Program-made: the position numbers and the translations under genes | From: an uncultured Rhodocyclaceae bacterium | GTDB taxonomy: Bacteria; Pseudomonadota; Gammaproteobacteria; Burkholderiales; Rhodocyclaceae | Direction: 5' to 3' | Length of the DNA stretch: 64,000 nucleotides | Assembly: GCA_907163075.1 (NCBI GenBank) | Contig: CAJQTY010000001.1 | Coordinates: 124,001-188,000, forward strand | In this document: positions 41,603-51,784 of the stretch, in pieces | How positions within the stretch are numbered: the first letter of the stretch is position 1 | How the letters are laid out: each line of letters opens with the position of its first letter | Notes under the pieces: generated by a model | The model's database searches: none | The model's input: the letters and a program-made list of their open reading frames with translations, nothing else | Told to the model about the DNA's origin: nothing

Positions 41603-42829
41603 ATGAAACCCGTACTCAAGTCGAACAAATTGGCCAACGTCTGTTACGACATTCGCGGACCTGTTTTGCAACAGGCCAAGCAGATGGAGGACGAAGGGCA
41701 CAAGATCATCAAGCTGAATATCGGTAATCTCGCGTCCTTCGGCTTTGATTCTCCCGAAGAAATCCAGCTCGACATGATCCGCAATTTGCCGAACGCGGCG
41801 GGTTACTCCGATTCCAAAGGCATTTTCGCCGCGCGCAAGGCGGTCATGCACTACACCCAGCAAAAACACATCAAGGGTGTGACGTTGGAAGACATCTACA
41901 TCGGCAACGGCGTCTCGGAACTGATCGTGATGGCCATGAACGCGCTGCTTAACGAAGGTGACGAAGTACTTGTGCCGGCGCCGGACTATCCATTGTGGAC
42001 GGCGGCAGTCAGCCTTTCGAGCGGCAAGCCGCGGCACTACCTGTGCGATGAGGAAAACGAGTGGCTGCCGGATCTTGACGACATTCGAGCCAAGATTTCG
42101 CCGAAGACGCGCGCCATCGTCATCATCAATCCCAACAACCCGACCGGTGCCCTGTACCCGGACAGCCTCCTGCTCGAGATCATTGCCATCGCCCGCGAGC
42201 ATGGCCTTATCATCTACGCCGACGAAGTGTACGACAAGGTGCTATACGACGGCGCGAGTCACACGGCGATCGCTTCGCTCTCAGAGGATGTGCTGACGGT
42301 CAGTTTCAACGGGCTGTCGAAAAACTATCGCTCGTGCGGCTATCGCGCGGGCTGGATGGTCGTCTCCGGCGATCGGCGCGACGCGCGCGATTACATCGAA
42401 GGTCTCGACATGCTGGCCTCGATGCGCCTGTGCGCCAACGTTCCGGGGCAGTTCGGCATTCAAACGGCGCTTGGCGGGTATCAGAGCATCGACGATCTGG
42501 TGGCGCCCAACGGTCGCTTGTGCCGCCAGCGCAATCTGGCTCACGAGTTGATCACGGCGATTCCGGGTGTGACGTGCGTGAAGCCGAAGGCGGCGCTTTA
42601 CATGTTTCCCAAACTGGATCCCAAGATTTACCCGATCAAGAACGATCAGGATTTCATCGCCGAACTTTTGCGCGAGGAGCGCGTCTTGCTGGTCCAAGGC
42701 ACCGGCTTCAACTGGCCTGAACCCGATCACTTCCGCCTGGTTTTCCTGCCGCACGAAGACGATCTGCGCGAGGCGATTGCCCGCGTGGCACGTTTTCTGG
42801 AAGTCTATCGCAAGCGTCACGGCGCCTGA
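41603..42829 (+). CDS. alaA: Alanine aminotransferase (AlaA-like)
   Basis: 408 aa from ATG 41603 (MKPVLKSNKLANVCYDIRGP). Class I PLP aminotransferase with NPNNPTGALY, YADEVYDKVLYDG and the lysine in SFNGLSKNYRSCGYRAGW. Length and N-terminus match AlaA, which makes alanine from pyruvate and glutamate. The next two genes follow closely, suggesting an amino-acid operon with hom. Confidence 0.9.
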   Translation: MKPVLKSNKLANVCYDIRGPVLQQAKQMEDEGHKIIKLNIGNLASFGFDSPEEIQLDMIRNLPNAAGYSDSKGIFAARKAVMHYTQQKHIKGVTLEDIYIGNGVSELIVMAMNALLNEGDEVLVPAPDYPLWTAAVSLSSGKPRHYLCDEENEWLPDLDDIRAKISPKTRAIVIINPNNPTGALYPDSLLLEIIAIAREHGLIIYADEVYDKVLYDGASHTAIASLSEDVLTVSFNGLSKNYRSCGYRAGWMVVSGDRRDARDYIEGLDMLASMRLCANVPGQFGIQTALGGYQSIDDLVAPNGRLCRQRNLAHELITAIPGVTCVKPKAALYMFPKLDPKIYPIKNDQDFIAELLREERVLLVQGTGFNWPEPDHFRLVFLPHEDDLREAIARVARFLEVYRKRHGA

Positions 42830-42830
42830 G

Positions 42831-43271
42831 ATGCGCGTCCTTGCCGTAACCGATGATTCGGGCGCTGTGACCGAGCCGGCATGGCTGGCGAGGGCGGAAG
42901 CCGTGCATCGGCAACTGCGGCCGCAACTTCCCGCGGGCTATGCGGCGCGCTTGGCCGAGGTGTTCGCCAACGGCGGGCGCATGGTGCTGGTCGTCGCTGG
43001 TAACGCCGTCGTTGGCCTTGCCTTGTGGCGGCTCATCGAAAACACTTATGAAGGGCGTCGTTTGTATGTCGACGATCTGGTCAGCGACGAGAATCATCGT
43101 TCCCAGGGCGTCGGTAAGATGCTGCTGGAGTGGCTTGAAACCAAGGGCGGGTCGCTTGGCGGTAACGCACTGGCACTGGATTCGGGTGTGCAGAGGCAGC
43201 ACGCACACCGTTTTTATTTTCGCGAGGGAATGCATATCTCCTCGTTCTGCTTTAGGAAAGTTTTGAAATGA
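42831..43271 (+). CDS. GNAT acetyltransferase
   Basis: 146 aa. The acetyl-CoA loop is HRSQGVGKMLLEW, preceded by YEGRRLYVDDLVSDE and followed by LDSGVQRQHAHRFYFREGM, an arrangement of small-molecule N-acetyltransferases. It starts right after alaA and overlaps hom by 4 bp. Substrate unknown. Confidence 0.87.
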   Translation: MRVLAVTDDSGAVTEPAWLARAEAVHRQLRPQLPAGYAARLAEVFANGGRMVLVVAGNAVVGLALWRLIENTYEGRRLYVDDLVSDENHRSQGVGKMLLEWLETKGGSLGGNALALDSGVQRQHAHRFYFREGMHISSFCFRKVLK

Positions 43272-44578
43272 AACCGATCAATGTTGGACTTCTCGGCATC
43301 GGAACTGTCGGTGGCGGCACGTTTACCGTGCTCAAGCGCAACGCCGAGGAAATCACCCGCCGGGCCGGACGGCCGATCCAGATTACCGTCGTTGCCGACA
43401 AGAATCTTGAGCTCGCCAGGCAGATGACCGGTGGCGCGTGCAGGCTGACCGACGATGCGTTTGCCGTCGTCGCCGACCCGGAAATCGATATCGTTATCGA
43501 ACTGATCGGCGGCTATGGCGTTGCCAGGGAACTGGTGCTCAAGGCCATCGAGCATGGCAAGCACGTGGTGACGGCGAACAAGGCCTTGCTGGCCAATCAC
43601 GGCAATGAAATCTTCGCCGCCGCCCAAAAAAAGGGCGTGACCGTGGCCTTTGAAGCCGCCGTGGCCGGTGGAATCCCGATCATCAAGGCCCTGCGTGAAG
43701 GCCTGACCGCCAACCGCATCGAATGGATCGCCGGCATCATCAACGGGACGACCAATTTCATCCTCTCCGAGATGCGCGACAAGGGTTTGTCCTTTGAAGC
43801 CGTTCTCAAGGAGGCGCAACGCCTGGGTTACGCCGAAGCCGACCCGACCTTCGATGTTGAAGGCGTCGATGCCGCGCACAAGCTGACGATCATGAGCGCC
43901 ATCGCCTTCGGCAACTCGATGAACTTCGACAAGGTATACATCGAAGGCATCAGCAAACTTGAGGCGGTCGATATCCGGTACGCCGAACAACTCGGCTACC
44001 GCATCAAGCTGCTCGGCATCACCAAGCGGACGTCCGAGGGCGTCGAGTTGCGCGTGCATCCGACGCTGATTCCCGAAAAGCGCCTGATCGCCAATGTCGA
44101 AGGCGCGATGAACGCGGTGCTGGTCAAGGGCGATGCCGTCGGCCCGACGCTTTACTACGGCAAGGGAGCTGGCGCCGAACCGACGGCCTCATCGGTGATC
44201 GCCGACCTGGTCGACGTGACGCGCATGCACACCGCCGACCCGGAACATCGCGTGCCGCATCTCGCCTTCCAGCCCGATGCCATGGTTGATCTGCCTATTT
44301 TGCCGATGTCCGAGGTAATCACCAGTTATTACCTGCGTTTGCGCGTCGAGGATAAGCCCGGCGCACTGGCCGACATCACGCGCATCCTGGCCGACCAGCA
44401 GATCTCGATCGATGCCATGATCCAGCGCGAGCCGGATGAAGGCGAATTGCAGACCGACATCATCATGCTGACCCACAAGACGCGTGAAAAGAACATCGAT
44501 GCCGCGATTGGCAAGATCGAGTCGCTGTCGGTCGTCAAAGGCAAGATTACGCGGCTGCGTCTGGAAGAACTGCTTTAG
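43268..44578 (+). CDS. hom: Homoserine dehydrogenase
   Basis: 436 aa. Rossmann GLLGIGTVGGGT at the N-terminus, the VVTANKALLANHG and GIINGTTNFIL motifs and a C-terminal ACT domain (RLRVEDKPGALADITRILADQQISID). It reduces aspartate semialdehyde to homoserine for Thr/Met synthesis; the ACT domain allows threonine feedback. In relatives thrC normally follows at once, but here an 82-bp scar and a galK fragment follow. Confidence 0.95.
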   Translation: MKPINVGLLGIGTVGGGTFTVLKRNAEEITRRAGRPIQITVVADKNLELARQMTGGACRLTDDAFAVVADPEIDIVIELIGGYGVARELVLKAIEHGKHVVTANKALLANHGNEIFAAAQKKGVTVAFEAAVAGGIPIIKALREGLTANRIEWIAGIINGTTNFILSEMRDKGLSFEAVLKEAQRLGYAEADPTFDVEGVDAAHKLTIMSAIAFGNSMNFDKVYIEGISKLEAVDIRYAEQLGYRIKLLGITKRTSEGVELRVHPTLIPEKRLIANVEGAMNAVLVKGDAVGPTLYYGKGAGAEPTASSVIADLVDVTRMHTADPEHRVPHLAFQPDAMVDLPILPMSEVITSYYLRLRVEDKPGALADITRILADQQISIDAMIQREPDEGELQTDIIMLTHKTREKNIDAAIGKIESLSVVKGKITRLRLEELL

Positions 44579-44660
44579 TCTCTTATGACTCAACTCTTCA
44601 CAAATCTTGAGCAGATTTTGTCATACGACGAGTGCGGGGACGATGATTTGTTCGGTGAGA
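44579..44660. other. Junction scar between hom and galK remnant
   Basis: 82 bp of sequence that matches neither thrC (no threonine synthase N-terminus in any frame) nor galK. A short frame [20 protein letters not shown] begins at 44586 but has no known match. It may be debris of an IS or of the deletion that removed thrC and the end of galK. Confidence 0.45.
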
Positions 44661-46250
<1,590 letters not shown>

Positions 46251-46286
46251 GGTGGTTCCTCCTGAAAAATCAGTCGTTTGCAGCCA

Positions 46287-48449
46287 TCAATCCAGCGCGT
46301 TACCGGGGAGGCGATCAAGCACGAAGATCAACGCCGACTCGGCGTTCATCGTCGGAAGCGGTAAACCGAGTTGCGCCAGTTCGTGCCCGGAAAATATTGC
46401 ACCTCCCTCACGGTACGCGTCGAACAGCGGCGCGTCGATCGACGCATGAGCGCGAATCTTGCCGACGCACCGCTCCATGCGAACTCGCCAAAGAGCATCA
46501 CCAGTCAAGGGCGGCAGCAACAATTCAGGCTCGTTCGCGCTGTCCGGCTGCGTTCCGCGGAACACGCCCAGAACCGCCCTGTGGTCGTCAATCGCCATCC
46601 ACCAGGTCAGACCCGTAGCGCTGTTGCCCTGATGGAAGCGCCCATGATGCAAGGTATCCCGCAAAGACTTGTACAGGGAAATCCAACCGGCGAGGATCTG
46701 ACAGTCGCCGTCACTGAGATAGCGGATGTCCGCCTCAATCCCAAAATGCCCGAAAAGCGAGATGGCACCACGGAATTCAAGCGACTGGCTGCGCCCTGTC
46801 GTGTGTGCGGGCGCAGGACCGACGTGCGAGCCCGCGATCTCTGGCGGAAACAGGCGGAATGCACCACTCTGAATCGTCAGGCGGGAAAGCGCGTCGTTGT
46901 TGTCGCTCAACCAGAGACGATGGGTATGGCGCAATATGCCGTAATCGGTTCGCGCACCGCCGGCTGCACAGCTCTCGATTTCGACCGTCGGGTGCGCCGC
47001 GCGAATTTTGTCGAGCAACGCATAAAGTGAATGCACCTGCCGCCGGTACGATGCGCGTCCGTCAGCGCCGCCAGCTTGCGCGAGATCACGGTTCATGTCC
47101 CACTTCAAATAGCTGATGGCGTTGTCACGCAGCAGAACATCCAGCTTGGAGAACAGGTAGTCGGCAACCTCCGGGCGGAAAACGTCCAGCACCAGCTGAT
47201 TGCGCCCGGTGACGAATTCGCGCCCCGAAATCTGCAGTGCCCAGTCCGGGTGGTTCCGGAATAACTGGCTGTCTGGATTGACCATTTCCGGTTCGACCCA
47301 AAGGCCGAACTCCATGCCCAAACCGCGGACATGATCGATCAGTGGCGCCAGCCCTGCCGGATATTTCGTAGGGTCGGGCCACCAGTCGCCCAGCGCGGCC
47401 AAGTCGTCGTTTCGCCCTTGAAACCAGCCGTCATCAAGAACGAAGCGCTCGATGCCCAAGCTGGAGGCCTTTCCGGCCAGATCAGTCAGTTCCACCAGAT
47501 CGTGCCGGAAGTAGACGGCTTCCCACGTATTCAGGTGCACCGGCCTGGGTCGCATCCGGCCACCCGGCCATTTGAGCACGGCGGACTGGAGGTGCTCGTG
47601 GAGCGCCACAGAAGCGCCATCAAGGCCGTTGGAGGAGTAGGAGATCAGTAACTCGGGCGTTTCAATAGAGTCGCCGGGGGCCAGGAAAGCCTCGCCAGGC
47701 GCCAGATATTCTCCGGCCTGCAAACAGAACGACCCGCCGTCGGTCGGCAGCACACTGACACGATGATTGCCACTCCAGGCCAGGTGCGCACACCAGGCCT
47801 GCCCGACGAATTGCGCCGTTTCCGGTGTCAGCATGCACCAGGCAGGCACAGCGTCGTGTGACGTACGACCCGCCCGACTCACGCGCTCCCAGCCGGTCGG
47901 AGCAATGGCGTGCCGTCGCCACTGGAACTCCTGCGCCCACTGGCCGGTAAAGTAGCCAATCTCGCGAGCCGCCGACGGCAGTCCAATGGTCGCGACGGCC
48001 ATTGACTGCAGTTCCAGCGGAGCATTGCCGTGATTTTTGAGCTGCGTGCGCATGCGCAAGACGTCGGATTCAGGCGCCAGTGACAGGACCAGTATGACAC
48101 TGATCCCGACCAGGGCATCCGACAAAACCAGGCGAATCGTGCCCTCCGTGCTGTCATCCCATTGTGTAAGAATACATTCGTGAACCCAATCCAGGCCTCC
48201 GCGATGCATCGACAGAGCGGGGGAAAACTTCTGGCCGTTGGCCTCACCCGGAAAGAGCGGAACACCCTCCAGGCGATCAATTGAGGCGGGAAGCGGAGCG
48301 CGCACGTCAGTGACAGCCCACTGCCGAGCGCCCGGAGCGCTTTTCAGCGTAGCACCGAAATAGCGCCACACCGGCATTTTGCCCAGAGTCACTTCAATCA
48401 TGACGGTCGTGGCTCGCCCATGTAATGCAAGGATTTTATGGCTGATCAT
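46287..48449 (-). CDS. Alpha-galactosidase (GH36)
   Basis: About 720 aa from ATG 48449 (MISHKILALHGRATTVMIEV); a GTG at 48506 is possible. It has the GH36 order: FVLDDGWFQGRNDD, GLWVEPEMVNPDSQL, the nucleophile in YLKWDMNRDL and the acid/base in LWLSDNNDALSR. No signal peptide, so it acts in the cytoplasm on imported melibiose- or raffinose-type sugars. It lies in the transporter operon upstream of galT and appears intact. Confidence 0.92.
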   Translation of the reverse strand: MISHKILALHGRATTVMIEVTLGKMPVWRYFGATLKSAPGARQWAVTDVRAPLPASIDRLEGVPLFPGEANGQKFSPALSMHRGGLDWVHECILTQWDDSTEGTIRLVLSDALVGISVILVLSLAPESDVLRMRTQLKNHGNAPLELQSMAVATIGLPSAAREIGYFTGQWAQEFQWRRHAIAPTGWERVSRAGRTSHDAVPAWCMLTPETAQFVGQAWCAHLAWSGNHRVSVLPTDGGSFCLQAGEYLAPGEAFLAPGDSIETPELLISYSSNGLDGASVALHEHLQSAVLKWPGGRMRPRPVHLNTWEAVYFRHDLVELTDLAGKASSLGIERFVLDDGWFQGRNDDLAALGDWWPDPTKYPAGLAPLIDHVRGLGMEFGLWVEPEMVNPDSQLFRNHPDWALQISGREFVTGRNQLVLDVFRPEVADYLFSKLDVLLRDNAISYLKWDMNRDLAQAGGADGRASYRRQVHSLYALLDKIRAAHPTVEIESCAAGGARTDYGILRHTHRLWLSDNNDALSRLTIQSGAFRLFPPEIAGSHVGPAPAHTTGRSQSLEFRGAISLFGHFGIEADIRYLSDGDCQILAGWISLYKSLRDTLHHGRFHQGNSATGLTWWMAIDDHRAVLGVFRGTQPDSANEPELLLPPLTGDALWRVRMERCVGKIRAHASIDAPLFDAYREGGAIFSGHELAQLGLPLPTMNAESALIFVLDRLPGNALD

Positions 48450-48637
48450 CTGTATCTCAAGCTGCTGTTTGAAGGAGATTTTCGTAGGCGAGTACATAAG
48501 CAGCACTCGATGGCGGCGAACAACGCGCCACCTCGGGTGAAAGGACCAACGGATAGGGGCAAGCAGGAGGCAGTTGGCGCTCTTTCAGGTATCGAAAACG
48601 GTCCCGGAAATAGCCAACTGTTTCTGCATAGGATGAC

Positions 48638-49489
48638 TTAACCCTTGGTCGCGCCCATCGTCAAACCGGCGATGAACTGCTTCTGCATCAGGAAAAACAC
48701 GATCACCGGCGGCATGGCTGCAACGATCGAGCCTGCCGAGACAAGCTGCCACTGCGATACCCACTGACCATTCAGGGACTTCAAGCCTCCGGTGACCGGC
48801 ATGGCATGCTCGCCCTGAATCAGAACCGTTGCCCAGAAATAGTCGTTCCAGATGAAGGTGAAGATCAGTACCGAAAGAGCCGCGAGAGCCGGTCGTACCA
48901 AGGGAAGAACCACTTTCCAGAAAATCAGGAACTCGCTTGCTCCCTCGACACGGGCCGCTTCAACCAGTTCACGCGGAAGATCGCGCACGAAATTGCGCAT
49001 GAAGAAGGTGCAGAAGCCGGTCTGGAACGCGATATGGAAGAGAACCAGACCGGTCACGGTATCGTACAAGCCCAGGGACAGGCTTAAATTTCTGACTGGC
49101 ACCATCAGGATCTGGAACGGGACGAAATTGCCGCCAACAAACATGAAGAACACCAGCAGATTGAGCTTGAAGCGATAGACCACTAAGGCAAAACCGGCCA
49201 AGCATGAAAGCGTCAAAGCACCAATCACCGTCGGGATGGTCACCAGAAAGCTATTCAGAATATAACGAACGATCGGCGTGTTCTTGAATACCGCTGTATA
49301 GTTTTCGAGTATTTGCCACTCCGTCGGCAATCCCCAGTAATTGCCGGAATTCAAGTCCGCTGCGCCGCGAACGGAGGTCATGGCAACGGCGATGATCGGC
49401 AACAACCAGATGATCAACAGAATCGGGACAGCTGCTCTATACGAGGTCTGAACCAGCACCGAGGATTTTTCAATCGGTTTCGGAAACAT
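48638..49489 (-). CDS. Sugar ABC transporter permease (MalG/LacG-like)
   Basis: 283 aa with six TM helices and the EAA loop ELVEAARVEGASEFLIFWKVVLP before the last helices. It pairs with the permease encoded upstream, which ends 2 bp before. The C-terminal KQFIAGLTMGATKG is typical of MalG-like CUT1 permeases. Confidence 0.93.
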   Translation of the reverse strand: MFPKPIEKSSVLVQTSYRAAVPILLIIWLLPIIAVAMTSVRGAADLNSGNYWGLPTEWQILENYTAVFKNTPIVRYILNSFLVTIPTVIGALTLSCLAGFALVVYRFKLNLLVFFMFVGGNFVPFQILMVPVRNLSLSLGLYDTVTGLVLFHIAFQTGFCTFFMRNFVRDLPRELVEAARVEGASEFLIFWKVVLPLVRPALAALSVLIFTFIWNDYFWATVLIQGEHAMPVTGGLKSLNGQWVSQWQLVSAGSIVAAMPPVIVFFLMQKQFIAGLTMGATKG

Positions 49490-49491
49490 GA

Positions 49492-50409
49492 TTACATGTC
49501 CTTTTCTTGCTGATAAATACGACGGAGGATGAACACGATATAGACCAGCATGACGAAGAACAGAATCGTCGCAATCGCCGTTCCGTAGCCCATGCGATAT
49601 CCATATTCTGACAGCGCCTTCTCATACATGTAGTACGCCAGAACCCTTGACGAACCGTACGGACCGCCCGAAGTCATGATCGAGATCATGTCAAAGCTGC
49701 GTAGCGAACCGATCACGGTCACGACCAGTGCGATGAAGGTTGCCGGCCGTAACTGCGGCAGCACGATTCGCCAGAGCATGGTCCAGCCTTTTGCGCCTTC
49801 GAGCCGGGCGGCTTCAATAAGGTCCGCGCGTACATTGTTGAGGCCGGTGAGATAAAGGATCATGCAGTAGGCGATCTGCGGGTAGAGCCCCGCAATAACG
49901 ATGCCATAGGTCACCCAATCTTCGCTCGACAGTACGGCAACTGTGTCGTTAATTCCAAAGAAATGCAGCGTGTGGAACAACAGGCCGTTGGTCGGATCAT
50001 AAAACCAGCTGAACACGAGACCGATAACGACCTGAGAGATCACGAACGGAAAGAAAAACATCGATTTTGCGGCGCGAATCCCGAAGACATTCTGGTTCAG
50101 GAAAAGTGCGATCGCCAGCCCGATGGGCACCGCCAGCAGAAAACCGAACAGCCAGATGACGTTATTCTTGAGCGCAACGTAGAAATCGGCGTCGTCATAG
50201 AGTTCGCGGTAGTTATCCAATCCGATGTAGCTTGGCTGCCCGAGGCCATCCCAATCATAGAGGCTAAGGCTCATTGACTGAAAAATCGGCGCAATGACGT
50301 ATATCGCGAAGACAACGATCGCCGGTGCCAGGAAGATCCAAGGGACAATATCAAGCTGACGTCTTGACCACCAACTCGCCTTCGGAGGCGATTTCCCGAT
50401 TGATTGCAT
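49492..50409 (-). CDS. Sugar ABC transporter permease (MalF/LacF-like)
   Basis: 305 aa. Six TM helices and an EAA loop (LIEAARLEGAKGWTMLWRIVLPQL). IFQSMSLSLYDWDGLGQPSYIGLDNY is typical of CUT1 family MalF-type permeases for di- and oligosaccharides. A hairpin separates it from the binding-protein gene. Confidence 0.93.
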   Translation of the reverse strand: MQSIGKSPPKASWWSRRQLDIVPWIFLAPAIVVFAIYVIAPIFQSMSLSLYDWDGLGQPSYIGLDNYRELYDDADFYVALKNNVIWLFGFLLAVPIGLAIALFLNQNVFGIRAAKSMFFFPFVISQVVIGLVFSWFYDPTNGLLFHTLHFFGINDTVAVLSSEDWVTYGIVIAGLYPQIAYCMILYLTGLNNVRADLIEAARLEGAKGWTMLWRIVLPQLRPATFIALVVTVIGSLRSFDMISIMTSGGPYGSSRVLAYYMYEKALSEYGYRMGYGTAIATILFFVMLVYIVFILRRIYQQEKDM

Positions 50410-50481
50410 GTATTGGCTCCGATTCCATTCCTGATCTGGGTACTTCCAATCGAACTTGATCTTTCACTTGGCCTTTGAAAC

Positions 50482-50509
50482 CCTGCCGGATACCGAAGCA
50501 CCCGGCAGG
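50482..50509 (-). promoter_or_regulatory. mRNA hairpin between binding-protein and permease genes
   Basis: CCTGCCGG and CCGGCAGG form an 8-bp stem around a 12-nt loop. Such hairpins after binding-protein genes stabilise the upstream mRNA and lower permease expression, as in malE-malF. No T run. Confidence 0.65.
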
Positions 50510-50527
50510 TCAGGCAATTGCTAACGC

Positions 50528-51766
50528 TTATTTATAGACACGTGCGCGGGTCTGCTCCAGCTTCTTCAACACGTCGGCCTGTGACTCCGGCTTCAGCATG
50601 AAGCGCTGGAATCCGTCCATGCCGTCCTTGGCCATTTCAGCCGGTGCGTCACGGTCATAGAACTGGCCCAGAGCGTAGGCGCTGGAGAGCATCTTGAAAC
50701 CGGCATTCAGGAACTTATCGGTCGGGACGGTTGCATCCTTATTGACCGGCAGTTGACCCAAGGTCGCGTTCATCTTGCTCTGAACATCGGCGCGGGCCAG
50801 GAACGCCAGGAATTTGCGAGCATCTTCCTTGTTCTTGGCTTTTGCCGGAATGTGGAGCGTATCGGTCGGAGCATCCTCGGCCATCGGCACACCTTTTGTG
50901 ATTTCCGGGAACTGCATGAACCCGATCTGCTCTTCCTTCAGTCCTGCTTCCTTCATCGGTGCAACAGCAAAATTGCCGATCAGATACATGGCCGCTTCAC
51001 CCTTGACGAATGCCGGCAGAGCTTCCTGCCACTGGTAGGACGGATGGTTGTCCATGAAATAGCCAGGCTTCACCAGTTCGGACCACCGATCAAAGACTTC
51101 GTTGACACGCTTGTCGGTGTAAGGCACTTTGCCAGACGTAAGATCCATATGGAATTCATAACCGTTGACGCGCATGTTGAGGTAGTCGAACCAGCCGGCT
51201 GTCGTCCAGGTCGCCTTGGTACCGATAGCAAATGGAGCAATCTTGGCCGCCTTCAGCTTCGCGCACACGGCCAGCAGGTCATTCCAGGTCTTTGGCTCGA
51301 CCAGGCCCATCTTGTCAAAGATGTCCTTGCGGTAGTAAACGCCCCATTGGTAGTACGTGTAAGGGACGCCCCACTTCTTGCCGTCAATGGTCATCGACGC
51401 GGCGGCTGATTTGAGCTTGGTCTCAAGGCCATCCTTGGCCCATACGTCGGACACATCGTCAAAGAGACCCGCCTTGACAAAGGGAGCCATACGATTGCCC
51501 GCATACCAGTTAACGAGATCGGGTGGTTCGGCCGTCAGGAAGTTACGAATAGATGTCTTGTAACCTTCATGATCAAAGGTATTGACCTTGACGGTGACGC
51601 CGGGGTTTTCGGCTTCGAATGCTTTGACCAGTGCGTTAAACGCCGCTTTTGGTGCAGGATCAGACGCGTCCGTGTTCAACACCAGCGTACCCGCCGTGGC
51701 GGCAAACGAGGCGCTCAACAACACGGTCGCGGCAATCTTGCCAAATCGCTTTCCGAGTTTCTCCAT
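50528..51766 (-). CDS. Sugar ABC transporter substrate-binding protein
   Basis: 412 aa. Signal peptide MEKLGKRFGKIAATVLLSASFAATA, then TLVLNTDASDP and a CUT1 solute-binding fold (FEAENPGVTVKVNTFDHEGYK; EALPAFVKGEAAMYLIGNFAVAPM). It captures oligosaccharides in the periplasm for the permeases. An aromatic-rich ligand site (YTYYQWGVYYRKD) fits glycan binding. Alpha- and beta-galactosides are inferred from the neighbours. Confidence 0.92.
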   Translation of the reverse strand: MEKLGKRFGKIAATVLLSASFAATAGTLVLNTDASDPAPKAAFNALVKAFEAENPGVTVKVNTFDHEGYKTSIRNFLTAEPPDLVNWYAGNRMAPFVKAGLFDDVSDVWAKDGLETKLKSAAASMTIDGKKWGVPYTYYQWGVYYRKDIFDKMGLVEPKTWNDLLAVCAKLKAAKIAPFAIGTKATWTTAGWFDYLNMRVNGYEFHMDLTSGKVPYTDKRVNEVFDRWSELVKPGYFMDNHPSYQWQEALPAFVKGEAAMYLIGNFAVAPMKEAGLKEEQIGFMQFPEITKGVPMAEDAPTDTLHIPAKAKNKEDARKFLAFLARADVQSKMNATLGQLPVNKDATVPTDKFLNAGFKMLSSAYALGQFYDRDAPAEMAKDGMDGFQRFMLKPESQADVLKKLEQTRARVYK

Positions 51767-51784
51767 CCTTATCTCCTCTTGACT